Assembly: GCA_030142905.1 (NCBI GenBank)
Contig: JASJOG010000029.1
Coordinates: forward strand, 2,011,001-2,075,000
Reading direction: 5' to 3'
DNA length: 64,000 nucleotides
From: Heliopora coerulea
Taxonomy: Eukaryota; Cnidaria; Anthozoa; Scleralcyonacea; Helioporidae
Position numbers and translations under genes: made by a program. The notes under the pieces are model-generated. The model saw nothing but the letters and a program-made list of their open reading frames with translations. It ran no database searches and was not told the DNA's origin. Within the stretch, counting starts at the first letter, position 1. Each line of letters opens with the position of its first letter. Shown here one piece after another: positions 10,544-20,803 of this stretch.

Positions 10544-11319
10544 TAGGGATGAGCCAATTAATCAGTAAATAATCGGCAAAGCCGATTAATCGGGCATTTT
10601 TTAAATAATCGGTAATCGGCCGATTATTGCCTGATAATCGGCAAATAATAGGCCATAAGACTTTTTCTGCAGCTGCCAAGCACATGCTAAAATACTGAAT
10701 ACAAGCGAATAGATTTTCACATTTTGTTGCAAAACCCGCGTCTTTTGTCTCACGTGAGTGGCTTTGAGGAAGTCATTAAAAACAGTTAAAATACCAACGC
10801 ATTCCTATGCGTTGAGTCATATCATATTCTTTTTTCTGATTGGCTTAAACGAATCCTGATATTTGTAATAAAATGCAGGGGGAAAAATTGCTAGGAGTTA
10901 TTTTGCCCAGAACCTAATGGCGCACGCTGTAAAAAGCGCAGTTTGGACATATTTTGATATTTTGGAAGATGACAACACGAAAGCAATGTGTAAAGTTTGC
11001 CAGAAAAAAGGCTCTCAAATCGTAATCAGCAGAGGAGGAAAAACATGCAAGAAGTTCACCACGACAAACCTGCGCAATCACCTCCGTAAGCATCCCAAGA
11101 AATTTCTTGCACTGTCAGCAGATGAAAAGGAGCAGTACATAGTGTGTACTGTAAATAATAAAACCGCATTTACAACTTCATTGTTGGTCATTTTGTGATT
11201 TTTCTCTTGCTTTTTAAAATAGTCGGCAGGTACCGATTAATCGGCCGATTAGTTACGATAATCGGCTTATAAATAATCGGCCTCAGTAATCGGCAATTTT
11301 CCTTATCGGCTCATCTCTG
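10544..11319 (+). mobile_element. Small hAT element with 8 bp target duplication
   Basis: TTTGAAGG occurs at 10536-10543 and again at 11320-11327. Between them the element begins TAGGGATGAGCC and ends GGCTCATCTCTG. The subterminal regions are dense in ATCGGCCGATTA-type words in both orientations, as is usual for hAT transposase binding sites. At 776 bp it is non-autonomous; its only coding piece is a BED zinc finger. Confidence 0.88.
10917..11198 (+). CDS. BED-type zinc finger fragment of a hAT transposase
   Basis: The frame gives AVWTYFDILEDDNTKAMCKV followed by CxxC spacing (CKVC) and NLRNHLRKHP, which supplies the two histidines of a BED finger: aromatic lead, C-x2-C and H-x4-H (NH and KH). 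BED fingers are the DNA-binding N-termini of hAT transposases. Only this exon-sized piece (about residues 5-60) is recognisable; the last third is low complexity and the catalytic domain is absent. It may act as a binding-only protein or be a dead remnant. The ATG opens right after the CAGAACCTA stretch. Confidence 0.7.
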   Translation: MAHAVKSAVWTYFDILEDDNTKAMCKVCQKKGSQIVISRGGKTCKKFTTTNLRNHLRKHPKKFLALSADEKEQYIVCTVNNKTAFTTSLLVIL

Positions 11320-11327
11320 TTTGAAGG

Positions 11328-12919
11328 CGCAGAAAGCTGTCGTTGGTGGGATTCCTTCCTTGTCCTTATTGTCAATTTGCAAAGCTCCAGTTCCCGAAAA
11401 GCTAGGAATCTCGCTGTGGAAATCACTTCCTAGTAAGGTAAGGAATCGTGAGTTTTTTAAATTAGTAATGATTCATTGAATATGCAGTAGCTGAGCTAGC
11501 TCATGAATAATTTAATGTATGCTTCTTTATGGGTAGTATAGCTGCTTTGCCCGCCTGCCGGGCCTTGTTTATACAACATTTTTGTTTAACGTCTAATTCT
11601 TTCGTTATAAATTGCAATTTCGAGATTAGATAATTATATCTTTACTTGTCACTTAATGTAAAAGATCTAGTAAGAGAACAACTTTATCAATTTATATAAA
11701 ATATCAAATATCGGTTGGATGATGTGCAGTCAGGACTCTGGGACTGCTTTTCCGACGTTCAAAGTCATGTTCTGTAGTTTGCCATTTGGCAAGAGTACAG
11801 TATACACATGTATGACAGGGACTTTTATTGTGAATATCTGTACCTTCGTTGATATTCATTTACTTCTAGATTGTCCAAATAAAACCCCTTTGTTATCGGT
11901 GTAAATTTGGTGAAATCTACGTTATTCGCGTGCTTCATGTGAATACCCCTAAATCCGCCACTGACCGGTACCTTCGTTGATATTCATTTACTTCTAGATT
12001 GTGCTAAATAAAACCCTTTTCTTATTGTTCTAATTCTAACGACAGACAATTTCACCTGTCAAAGCAGAATTTCTTGAAGCAGTTAAGGTAAATCTTGAAG
12101 GAAGATAATAAATAGCTTGCTTTGGTGCCATGATGGCAATTGTTGTCGTACATTCTTCCATTTCTGTGTGCAACCCCAAAAATACATTTACTTATTGCCT
12201 TTAAATAATAATTGTAAATTAAAATAATGATTATTGTTTATGATTTGTTATTTATTACATTTTTAAAAACTTTGTTTATTAAGAAAGATTTTGCTAATAA
12301 AAAGTATTTTCTGTTAACTTAATCATTTAATCTAATACCTGCTTTAGAACCTCTTGTGATAGGAACTGCCTATACATTGCTAGTTCTCTGGCCATTACTG
12401 GTGGTGAGAGCATGACTATATACCTCTGTAGTCTAACCAACATTAAGTTAGATATGTATGCTCTCTATTATTCATCACATCTTTTGGTTGAACAGCAGCA
12501 CAGCAATGGAACTTTTAATAGCAAAGCAAATGCCTTTGCAATGTGTTTATCTGATGCAGCTCTTGAGATTTCCAGAAAGGAAGACCCATGTTCATCAATC
12601 CTGGCTGAAGCTGTTCATAATGCTCATGATCACTAATATTAATCTTTTCTTTGTAAGCTTCCAATTGAATGTTTTGTTAATTAGTTCTGTATCATGGTAT
12701 ACAGACATTCATTAAACATTAATTTCGTTTGAATTTTCTTCATGAATTATTAATGTTCATGAGTTTTACAAATATTCTGTACAATGACATATTAAGAATA
12801 CTGTACATATATAAACATGTGCGTTTATATGTTCTGGTTACTGTATGGCTAATTATTGGAAAGTGATAGTTTTGTAAATTTAATTGAAATTTGTAAATCG
12901 TGAATTCTCAGAACCTAAT
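11328..12919. other. Unassigned DNA with a 128 bp tandem duplication
   Basis: A stretch beginning GTACCTTCGTTGATATTCAT at 11840 recurs at 11968. The rest is AT-rich with an unassigned open frame at 12412-12636 that carries no recognisable domain. This segment has no counterpart in block D. Confidence 0.45.
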
Positions 12920-13371
12920 GACTGAGAAATCAGAAAGAACCAATACAAAGCGTCGCTCCAAAAAGAGAATAGTTGCAAATTCACCTTCCAAGGAGCTAAC
13001 TTTGAGAACTGCTATGTCAAGTCATAAGTTGTCCAGTTACTGAGGTGGCCCTCAAAAGCGAAACCAGCCGCAGGCACCAAGAAAGCCATTTCCATTGCCG
13101 GTCTTAAATCATTTACCGGCTTCAGTGTTCAAATAATGTAAACAACTTGCGAGAGATCCATACAAGGGAAAAAAGAACGAGACCAAATCGATTTGCTTCA
13201 ATACGGTACCTAAGTATGGTTTGTTCAACAACATACCAGTCTCCGTGCTTGCACATGGCATTTTTGAGTGACCGGAATCCATGGATATATATATATATAC
13301 ATATGCAAAGCGAAAATTTTTCGCCCTAGTTACCACGCCTGTGAAAGTTTTTTTAAAAGTTTTATCTTGTC

Positions 13372-13412
<41 letters not shown>

Positions 13413-13483
13413 GATACATACACAAAGCGAAAATTTTTCTCCCTAGTCACCGCGTGTGTAACAGGACTCCACGCACGTCGAGA
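12920..13483. repeat. Block D', part 2
   Basis: Matches block D at 61301-61747 (shared AATCAGAAAGAACCAA, CCAGCCGCAGGCACCAAGAA, CCATGGATATAT). It contains AT dinucleotide runs at 13285-13300 and 13374-13409 that are absent or shorter in block D. The last shared bases are CACGCACGTCGAGATT. Confidence 0.8.
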
Positions 13484-13654
13484 TTAGTAGCTTCGCCGCG
13501 CGCTTCGCGCGGTGGGCGAGGGGAATATTGGAAAGATGAAACAAAGTTTCAAATGGCGAAGAAGAAAGCTCACTGCGTCAGTGTCTTTGCGTTTTTCTTC
13601 GTTGATCACGTTTATCATAACATTAGGACATCGATGGACCAATCATTGCTAGTC

Positions 13655-13895
13655 CATTAATCCTTTAAAGCCCAATGCCCTATACATTAGAACCTCTAGA
13701 ACAAAAAACCAGTGAGAGAACAAGGGAAAACAGAATAAAGAACAAAAGAAAAAATATTCAAACGTTAAAGGGTTAACGCTCAGTGTGCTATATATAGGAC
13801 ACCTCTAGAATAAAAAACCTGTAAGAGAACGAAGGAAGAACAAAAAGCAAACATAGAACTAAAGAAACGATATTCTTGCATTAAAAGGTTAAATC
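13655..13895. repeat. Two-unit tandem duplication
   Basis: A unit of about 120 bases containing ACCTCTAGAACAAAAAACC recurs as ACCTCTAGAATAAAAAACC about 115 bases later, each unit ending in a TTAAAGGGTTAA-like word. Confidence 0.55.
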
Positions 13896-13999
13896 AAATA
13901 TAATGTTTTCTCGTTATCCATACGATCCCCTGCGATAATGACGAATTTAAGTAAAGTAGATGAACGATCTTCAAGCTCGATACTCAGAAAATGATATCT

Positions 14000-14075
14000 G
14001 AGCCCCAGACGGGGATCGAACCCGCAACCTTCTGATGACCGGTTAGACGCTCTAACCATTGAGCTACCGAGACTC
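14000..14075 (-). other. tRNA-like pseudogene or SINE head
   Basis: The minus strand gives an A box (TAGCTCAATGGTTAGAGC) and a B box (GGGTTCGATCCCC) and a plausible acceptor pair GAGTCTC/GGGGCTC. The anticodon loop lacks the invariant U33, the anticodon stem has a mismatch, and two extra bases separate the T stem from the acceptor. I therefore do not call it a working tRNA. Confidence 0.6.
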
Positions 14076-14169
14076 AGATGGCGAGCTAAGTTGCAAATTC
14101 GATATATATATGTGCGACCTAAGCGGAAGCCACTATATATTGATAATGATTCAAGTTTCCTAAACACCA

Positions 14170-14640
14170 ATGACGAATTTATTTAGTGTTCTGACCAAGG
14201 GAAAGAAACATTGATTAAGAAGTACGTGAAATTCCCTTCAAAGGTACGCATTCTTTGTTCTTGATGTAATCTTCTTATACATAGCCATGAATCTATTTGG
14301 AACTTTAGCATGCTGTTGGCACACCGAAAAACCGCGGTGGAAATATATTGAATCAAATACACAACACCTTCGATCACGCTCGTGGTTCAGGGTAAAATAT
14401 ATTACGAATTCACTTTCCAAACGGCGTATTATAGACTTAAAACATTAGCGAAATTTGATTTTGAGAATTAGCTCAAAGAATTACAGAGTTTGCTTGACTA
14501 GTTTCTTTCGATTTTTGTCAGGAAAGTGGGTGCGCATAAAGTTTGAATTGAGTCAATCAGGCGGATTGGAATGCGATATTAATCCAGTGCTCACTAATTC
14601 GTGAACAATTTCCATGTCCTGTTGAGAATGTGATTAGTTT
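14170..14640. repeat. Block C, part 1
   Basis: Matches block B at 32862-33330 (shared AGTGTTCTGACCAAG, AAAACCGCGGTGGAAATA, GCACAACACCTTCGA). This part retains the DNA that PLE 2 replaced in block A. Confidence 0.75.
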
Positions 14641-16089
14641 CAATGATGACGAACTCTTAAATGCTGACATCGTTCTTCGAAATCGACTGTCACATCAACA
14701 TGTTTCATTGTGTTCCACCAAATACTCAACTTTTATATGTTGATGAAAATGCGGAACAAAATAAAGAAACTCGATTTATCACCTGAATAAATTGCTTCAA
14801 ATTCCAACGCAACATTCGCCAAGGTAACTTCATCACAAAACATAGGTCAAGTTGCGCAACGAAACAAATGTTTTCTAATTGTCTTGATATTTCAAGTTCA
14901 GTATATTCATAAGAATCGATATTACCCTCTGAAGAACGTCATAAAAAAAATTGATGTTCTGTAATCTATTACAGTCATTGTTTTAAATTTGGAGCTATAC
15001 ATAAAGTCATGCTTTCGGTGAAACAATGTGAACCGTTGGCTTTGTTAATCGAGTTGAAGACAAATATTGTGTTTATCATTTTTGTTTTCGGTGTTCAATT
15101 TTAACTACTTTGAGCTGCAATACGATTTTTAAATAGACATTATCAATTTGCTTGAACTTTGAATATTGCCGTAAATGTGATTACTTATACGGAGATTTTT
15201 TATCTATGATGTTAAAGAATCGTCCCTTTTCAATTTCGTTGGCTTGCAGCTAATAAGCTAACGAAGCGAAATTTTCTTAACAGTGTTAGACTTACCTTCT
15301 TGGGAATTTCTATCAATGTGCACTATAAAATGTCCATTGTCGTTGTCGGTTAACAAGGAGTGATTGTCTACCAGGGAATGGGAAGTTAATCCAGGCAAAT
15401 CTATTAAATTCTATCTTGCAGTTTTCCTTTGAAGACAGGACATTTTCTTTATAAGTGGTACACAGGTTGTATTTGAATTTTACTCAGTTTTAACTGTACA
15501 CGATCAGCTACCATGGTTATTAAAACACTTGTAAAGTTCAGCCATAAAATTCGCTGTGGCCTTCTGTAGATGTTGGCATGTTGACTATAATCTATTTCGT
15601 TTTATAACCTCTTTCGATAATTTTATACCAACACCAGCTTTTTTAGCTCACTTCGGGTGCGTCACATTAAAAAGAATGCAGATTCTCCGAATATAACAGG
15701 TTAATGGAATACATTGTCAGTTCGTTTTGGTGAGCGAACGCTGTGTCAATACACAGCTAAGAAAAACAAAATAAACCTGCATATTGTGTCTGGCAAATTG
15801 ATACGGTGATGCAGTTGCGCCGAGAAGCGCTGCGGACCTCGGGCAGCAGGGTACAGAAGTTGGTAGACTCCGGCAGTCCAAAATTAATTTCATTAATCTT
15901 TTAACTATTGGGCACGTTTCAGAATTTTTCATGACAACGAATTCACGGTACCGCACTAACGTCTCGCCTCATGAACTTCAGAAATGAACAAAAGAGTAAA
16001 CCAATTCAAAAAATTTAAATCAGTAAATACAAGTAATGCCAAGTTGAAAATTTTATAGCAGGTTTTTAAAAGTTCCCTCATATCTAATT
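14641..16089. other. Unassigned intergenic DNA
   Basis: No gene, RNA or repeat was recognised in 1.4 kb. The corresponding part of block B is only about 400 bases long. Confidence 0.5.
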
Positions 16090-17410
16090 AATTCAGTATT
16101 CCATGTTCGATGAAGCTAAACTGTCTATACCCTAAAGTACTACTTTATAATTAAGTCAAACCATGTACATTGATGTATGTCACATAAGCGAAAAATGTCA
16201 TATAATATAAAGTCATTCATCTTTTCGTGTCTGGAACACGGACGTCGTCAAATTGGAATGCATAAATAGTCACATTGTTTTATTTTATTAAGAAACACTG
16301 ATGGCACATGAGCAATAGTTCTTTATTCCACTGATAAAAAATTATGAATTCAATATAGTATTTTCCCCATTTTCGGGGCCCTTATTTCGTCTGGGTTCCC
16401 CTTATTTTGTCCGGGATCAATTTGACCCCACTTGCCCCCTCTTGGTATTACAGCGGTGACGTGTTACAAAAGGTTACATGTAGAGCACTGAATAAAATGG
16501 CACAGGATCTATTTTTTAGAGAACACAACGTTTAGTCCATGTTCGTTGTTCTCCAAAGAAATCTGTGTTATCACATTATATACAATTCTGTGAAGAACAT
16601 TTTTACGCTCACGTTGCATAGCTTAAAGACGGGTATGATAGGGATACAGCTTTACGAAACTAAGCTGTTTTTAATTTGTTATTATGTAAACGTTTAAAAT
16701 TACGTAACCCATTGCAAATATTTACGACGATTCTTCCGATCTGCACATGTCACCAATAACTACTCTACAAAACCGCTATGAGCACAGATCCTAATTGGTT
16801 ATCCGAATATAGAATTTTTTTTGTCTGTCTTTGCTATCAACATCCTGGTCAAAAGTCGTTGGGACATGAGGCATTTATCACCATACCATCTCTTGCTATT
16901 GGACATTAATAGAAAAGCACTTAGGACTCCAACAACTTTCGAGCCAATTGTATCCTTCCCTGCATATTAGTGTAATAATAGGAGTTGTTTACATGATTCC
17001 TGATAGAGCTTCATTCAGGATTGAAGTCATACCGAATCTGCTAAAATTCCTTTAGTTGTTTACATGAGTTATGAATGAGATTAACGGGATTTCGAACTGA
17101 GTTCATTCCTGTTCTTATCCCGGAATTAAATTTTATTTGGATCTAACATTTTATTCTGGTGTCATGTAAAGGCTTTCAGAGTTTTCATTGCAGATTGCCG
17201 AATGTGAACTGGAGTTTTATTTTCCAAGCTGTTACTTAAGATTGAATTAAACCCGAGGCTAACAGAGGACTGGAACGTTTCAGGAGTCATAAAACAAACC
17301 TCAAGTGTCAAGCACGGTGAATTATAAATCGTGATTTCTTTAAATGTTGAAATTTTATAGGACGTTGTCGTTCTAGTTGACGTCATTGATCTCAAGATGC
17401 CTATTTACAG
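16090..17410. repeat. Block C, part 2
   Basis: Matches block B at 33727-35040 over 1.3 kb (shared GAGCAATAGTTCTTTATTCC, CTGCATATTAGTGTAATAAT, AGGACGTTGTCGTTCTAGTT). No open frame is conserved between the copies. Confidence 0.8.
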
Positions 17411-17582
17411 ATGACAATTTGGCGGCAAAGTCCACAAAACCAAAAGGGATGGATTTATAATAAATCCAACCTAATTTAAAGGTGACGGATCATGAGGAAG
17501 CTTGGATTGGAATAATTGTTTTTTTTGTTTTAAAAATTTTTTCAGAAAAGTACGCTAACGAAACGGAGTTTTCGAATTATAG

Positions 17583-17731
17583 GAAATAATTGGAAGGGTC
17601 TGAGTAATGCCTAAATGTAGAGAGTAGTTTTCTAACGTTTGGTTTTCTCTCTGACGAAGGGCCTTCGCTCGAAACGTTAGAAAACCACTCTTTACATTTC
17701 GGCATTACTCAAACCTTTCCGATTATTTCAC
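17583..17731. repeat. Near-perfect 65 bp-arm foldback with hammerhead-like centre
   Basis: Left arm 17583-17640 and right arm 17671-17731 are inverted copies (GAAATAATTGGAAGGGTCTG against its counterpart ending CGATTATTTC). The loop carries CTGACGA (17651-17657), a GGGC/GCTC stem and GAAA (17671-17674), with an inner GGTTTTC/GAAAACC stem. It resembles a head-to-head junction of Penelope-like terminal repeats. Confidence 0.65.
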
Positions 17732-17744
17732 TTCGAATTGAACA

Positions 17745-19735
17745 GTGCCTACACAGTACTACTACTACTACTAATAATAATAATGATAATGATAATAATT
17801 CTTTATTTAACGAGGATATAACAAGTAAAGCGTAGCTTTTTTCCAACTTGGACCTCTTAACAATAATATATATAAATCTTTACAATCATAATAAATAATA
17901 GTAAACATAAAATGTCATTATGGTATTGGTAAGTTCAAATAAAAATAAAATGTGTTACATTAGTAAAGTCTAATGTTCTTGAACTCTCTACTTCCATTTA
18001 ATTTTTTCTTAAAAAATTTCTTAGAAAATCTTTTAAACCTTGAGAGACTCGTAAGGGTGGTGGCAGTATCGGGATACTTGTTCCATAGGGACGTGGCTAT
18101 AAAGGCAAATCTCCGTTTCCCAGCATTGATTCTTGCCTTTGGCATACATAACTTATTATTTGCCGTATATCTTGTCGAGTATCGGTGCATAGGCTTTGAC
18201 AAAAGTTTAGTCAAGCAAGGTGGGTTAAGATTATTTAGAATTTTGAAGGCCATAATTAGTATACGATACCGTATAGCGTCACCAATAGGGATAATATTAA
18301 GTTCCTTAAATAACTGAAGAAACGAAGTAGTATAATGAGCATTAAGAATTATCCTTGCAGCTCGTTTTTGGGCTAATAATAGTTGGTGAAGGAGCTCAGC
18401 AGAGCAGTTACCCTAAACACTGCAGCAGTATTCCATCGTTGGCTTTGCTAAAGAATTATATAGCATGATTAAGTCATTACGTCCAAGAAAAGGTTTAATT
18501 CTTCGTATCATTTCAAGTTTAGAATTGTACTTCTTAATAGTTGTTGACACGTGGTCGTTCCATGTAAGGGACGGGTCATTATGTACACCGAGCAATTTAT
18601 AGCAGTTTGATTGTATAAGATGAGTTCCTTCAAGATTAACGTGTAGGGTTTCAGAGATTGTAGCAAGTTTCTTTTGTGTTTGAAGAAGCATGACTTTAGT
18701 CTTGTCAGGGTGCATAGCCATGTGGTTCTGTGATGCCCATAGAGACAAAGTATCAACAGCTTCCTGCAGCGTAGAATTAACATCATAAATAGAAGAACCG
18801 CCACAGGTTACTGTTGTGTCATCTACATATAGATGTGTGTCTCAAGTATTATTAATGAGTGGTATATCATTTATAAATAAAATGAACAAAAGTGGGCCTA
18901 ATGATGATCCTTGTGGAACACCATTCTGAACAGGAAGAGTATCAGAAACCGATAGTCCAATTGAGACTATCTGTCTTCTTTCTGTGAGATATGACGTGAA
19001 CCATTTTAGAGCAATATCCCCTACCCCATAGATGGAGAGTTTTTTAATTAGTAGTTGGTGTTTCACAAGATCGAAGGCTTTTCGGAAATCGACAAGTAAT
19101 AACCCAATTAGGTCTCCCTTATCCATAGTATCAAGCCATGTATCCGTAAGTTTAAGCAGTAGTGATTCACAAGAATGTAATGGTCTTGATCCAAATTGGG
19201 ATTTGTTAAGAAGATGGTACTCTAAAAGAAAGTTTAAAAGGTGTTGACCACAATGGCGTTCCATAATCTTTGATAGAACAGATAAGACAGAGATTGAACG
19301 TTAATTATCTTTGTCTTGTCTTGAACCCTTTTTGAAAATAGGGGTAATTTTACTTGTTTTCCATTGACGAGGAAAGACACCAGACTTTATACTAAAGTTG
19401 TAAATATACAAAAGGGGTGTAACGACCAATTTGAAGGAGACGAACATTCAAGGAATCAACGCCTTTAGCTTTAGCGCAAGATAATTTCTGAATTTCCTTT
19501 AGAAGATAGTCCTCGCTCATTGGTGGTATGGTAAATTGACACCCAGAAAGAAGATGGTCGGCAACAAACTGTTGAAGTGTATCGAAGTCAGGATCATTAT
19601 GGACTATACTCTTGTTAATGGTTCCCACTACTTGGGAAAATTAAGAGTTAAATGCGTTGGCAATCTCTGTAGGATTTGTAAGATTTGTTTTTCATGGTTT
19701 AGCTTTCGAATTATATTTGGAACTTAAAAAGACAA
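17745..19735 (-). mobile_element. Non-LTR retrotransposon (CR1/L2-like), 5'-truncated and broken
   Basis: Minus-strand reading gives, 5' to 3', the pre-RT region (19628-19392), fingers and palm (19264-18842), the catalytic TYVDD-type site just 3' of a stop (near 18830, LYVDD), thumb (18748-18413) and the C-terminal LWNKYP block (18253-17960). The 3' end has AATAAAG followed by ATT/AGT microsatellite tail at 17757-17800, the tail style of CR1/L2 elements. Several stops and frameshifts make it dead. Confidence 0.88.
18842..19264 (-). pseudogene. LINE 1 reverse transcriptase fragment
   Basis: A 140-codon frame with LLLVDFRKAFDLVKHQLLI (motif A, with the Asp of the catalytic triad), FTSYLTERRQ, and NGVPQGSSLGPLLFILFIND (the primer-grip region). 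A stop follows at ...PLINNT, after which the same frame would continue into LYVDDTTVT with the two catalytic aspartates. Upstream pieces (MSEDYLLKEIQKLSCAKAKG) and downstream pieces (MAMHPDKTKVM; LWNKYP) lie in neighbouring frames. It is one decayed open frame 2 of a CR1/L2-like element. Confidence 0.85.
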
Positions 19736-19741
19736 AAGAAG

Positions 19742-19926
19742 GGTTTTACCATCAACTGGTCAATTACCAAAAAAACATCAGCATTCCGTAACGGATCAAA
19801 GAGATGCCTCCTTTGTCTTGAGGAAAAATTATGCATCATTAAAGCCAACAAAGAGTCCTTCTTAAACTAAAGAACCGAACTGGTTTCTAAATGCCGCCAC
19901 ACAAATAGATTCTATTTAAGGAACCT
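19742..19926 (+). pseudogene. GIY-YIG C-terminal fragment of Penelope-like element 4
   Basis: Plus-strand translation gives FTINWSITKKTSAFRNGSKR, then CLLCLEEKLCIIKANKES, an in-frame TAA, and RTELVSKCRHTNRFYL. This cysteine-rich NGSKRCxLCLxEK...SKCRH block is the conserved end of one Penelope-like family. Upstream it is cut by the 5' end of the LINE at 17745-19735. Confidence 0.7.
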
Positions 19927-19998
19927 TCCTCACAAAGCTATTACCTAATGACGTATTACCAGGAACACTTATAAAAACTAGTCTAAACGGAACTGCTT

Positions 19999-20048
19999 AG
20001 TTGCTTGATGATCGTTGTAATGCGTGAAACTTAAAGTAGCAATAAAGA
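19999..20048 (+). ncRNA. Hammerhead-like core at the 3' end of PLE 4
   Basis: TTGC-TTGATGA, a short stem II, GAAAC-TTAAA-GTA and GCAATAAAG give stem I (TTGC/GCAA), a two-pair stem III and a GUA cleavage triplet. The conserved C of CTGATGA is displaced or mutated, so it is probably inactive. Confidence 0.4.
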
Positions 20049-20204
20049 TTTTAGGACCATTGATTAAGTATTACTCGCTCTGCTGCAAAAAGCATTGAGC
20101 ACTCTGCCCGACATCAACAACCTATGCTTTGATTTTGATTTTATTCGCTTTCTTTATTTACTCGCTTTCTCTATCGGATTCGAGGATACATACATATAAA
20201 TGTG
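20049..20204. other. Short unassigned spacer
   Basis: No feature recognised between the PLE 4 remnant and the satellite. Confidence 0.4.
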
Positions 20205-20803
20205 TACGTCTATATATCTATTACTATATATCTATATCTATATCTATATATCTATATCTATATATCTATATCTATATATCTATATCTATATCTATATATC
20301 TATATATCTATATATCTATATATCTATATATCTATATATCTATATATCTATATATCTATATATCTATATCTATATATCTATATCTATATATCTATATCTA
20401 TATATCTATATCTATATATCTATATCTATATATCTATATCTATATATCTATATATCTATATCTATATATCTATATCTATATATCTATATCTATATATCTG
20501 TGTCTATATATCTATATCTATATATCTATGTCTATATATCTATATCTATATATCTATATCTATATATCTATATCTATATATCTATGTCTATATATCTATG
20601 TCTATATATCTATGTCTATATATCTATGTCTATATATCTACGTCTATATATCTGTCTATATATCTATGTCTATATATCTATATCTATATATCTATATCTA
20701 TATATCTATATCTATTTATCTATCTCTATACATCTATATCTATACATCTATATCTATGCATCTATATCTATATCTATATCTATATCTATCTATCTATCTA
20801 CAA
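20205..20803. repeat. TATATC/TATCTA satellite, about 600 bp
   Basis: A nearly uninterrupted array of TATATCTA-type words. The phase changes along the array, with point variants (TGTCTA, TATGTC, TACGTC) clustered at 20498-20690 and pure TATC at the right end. All three plus frames stay open through it, so the long open frames of Tyr, Ile, Ser and Leu are an artefact. It abuts the 5' end of the LINE at 20804. Confidence 0.95.

Larger units (their letters stand above)
9858..11963. mobile_element. Possible hAT-like insertion, composite
   Basis: The left end reads CAGGGGCGGATCTAGAGGGG and the right end, inverted, CAGTGGCGGATTTAGGGG, a terminal repeat style common among hAT transposons. The flanking eight bases do not match, so the two ends may belong to different or rearranged copies. 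The segment interrupts homology between blocks D' and D. No transposase was recognised except the separate BED finger of the nested element. Confidence 0.4.

Noticed and set aside
14000..14075. Functional tRNA gene on the minus strand
   Set aside because: Position 33 is C, the anticodon stem has a mismatch and two extra bases lie before the acceptor strand; a SINE or pseudogene fits better.
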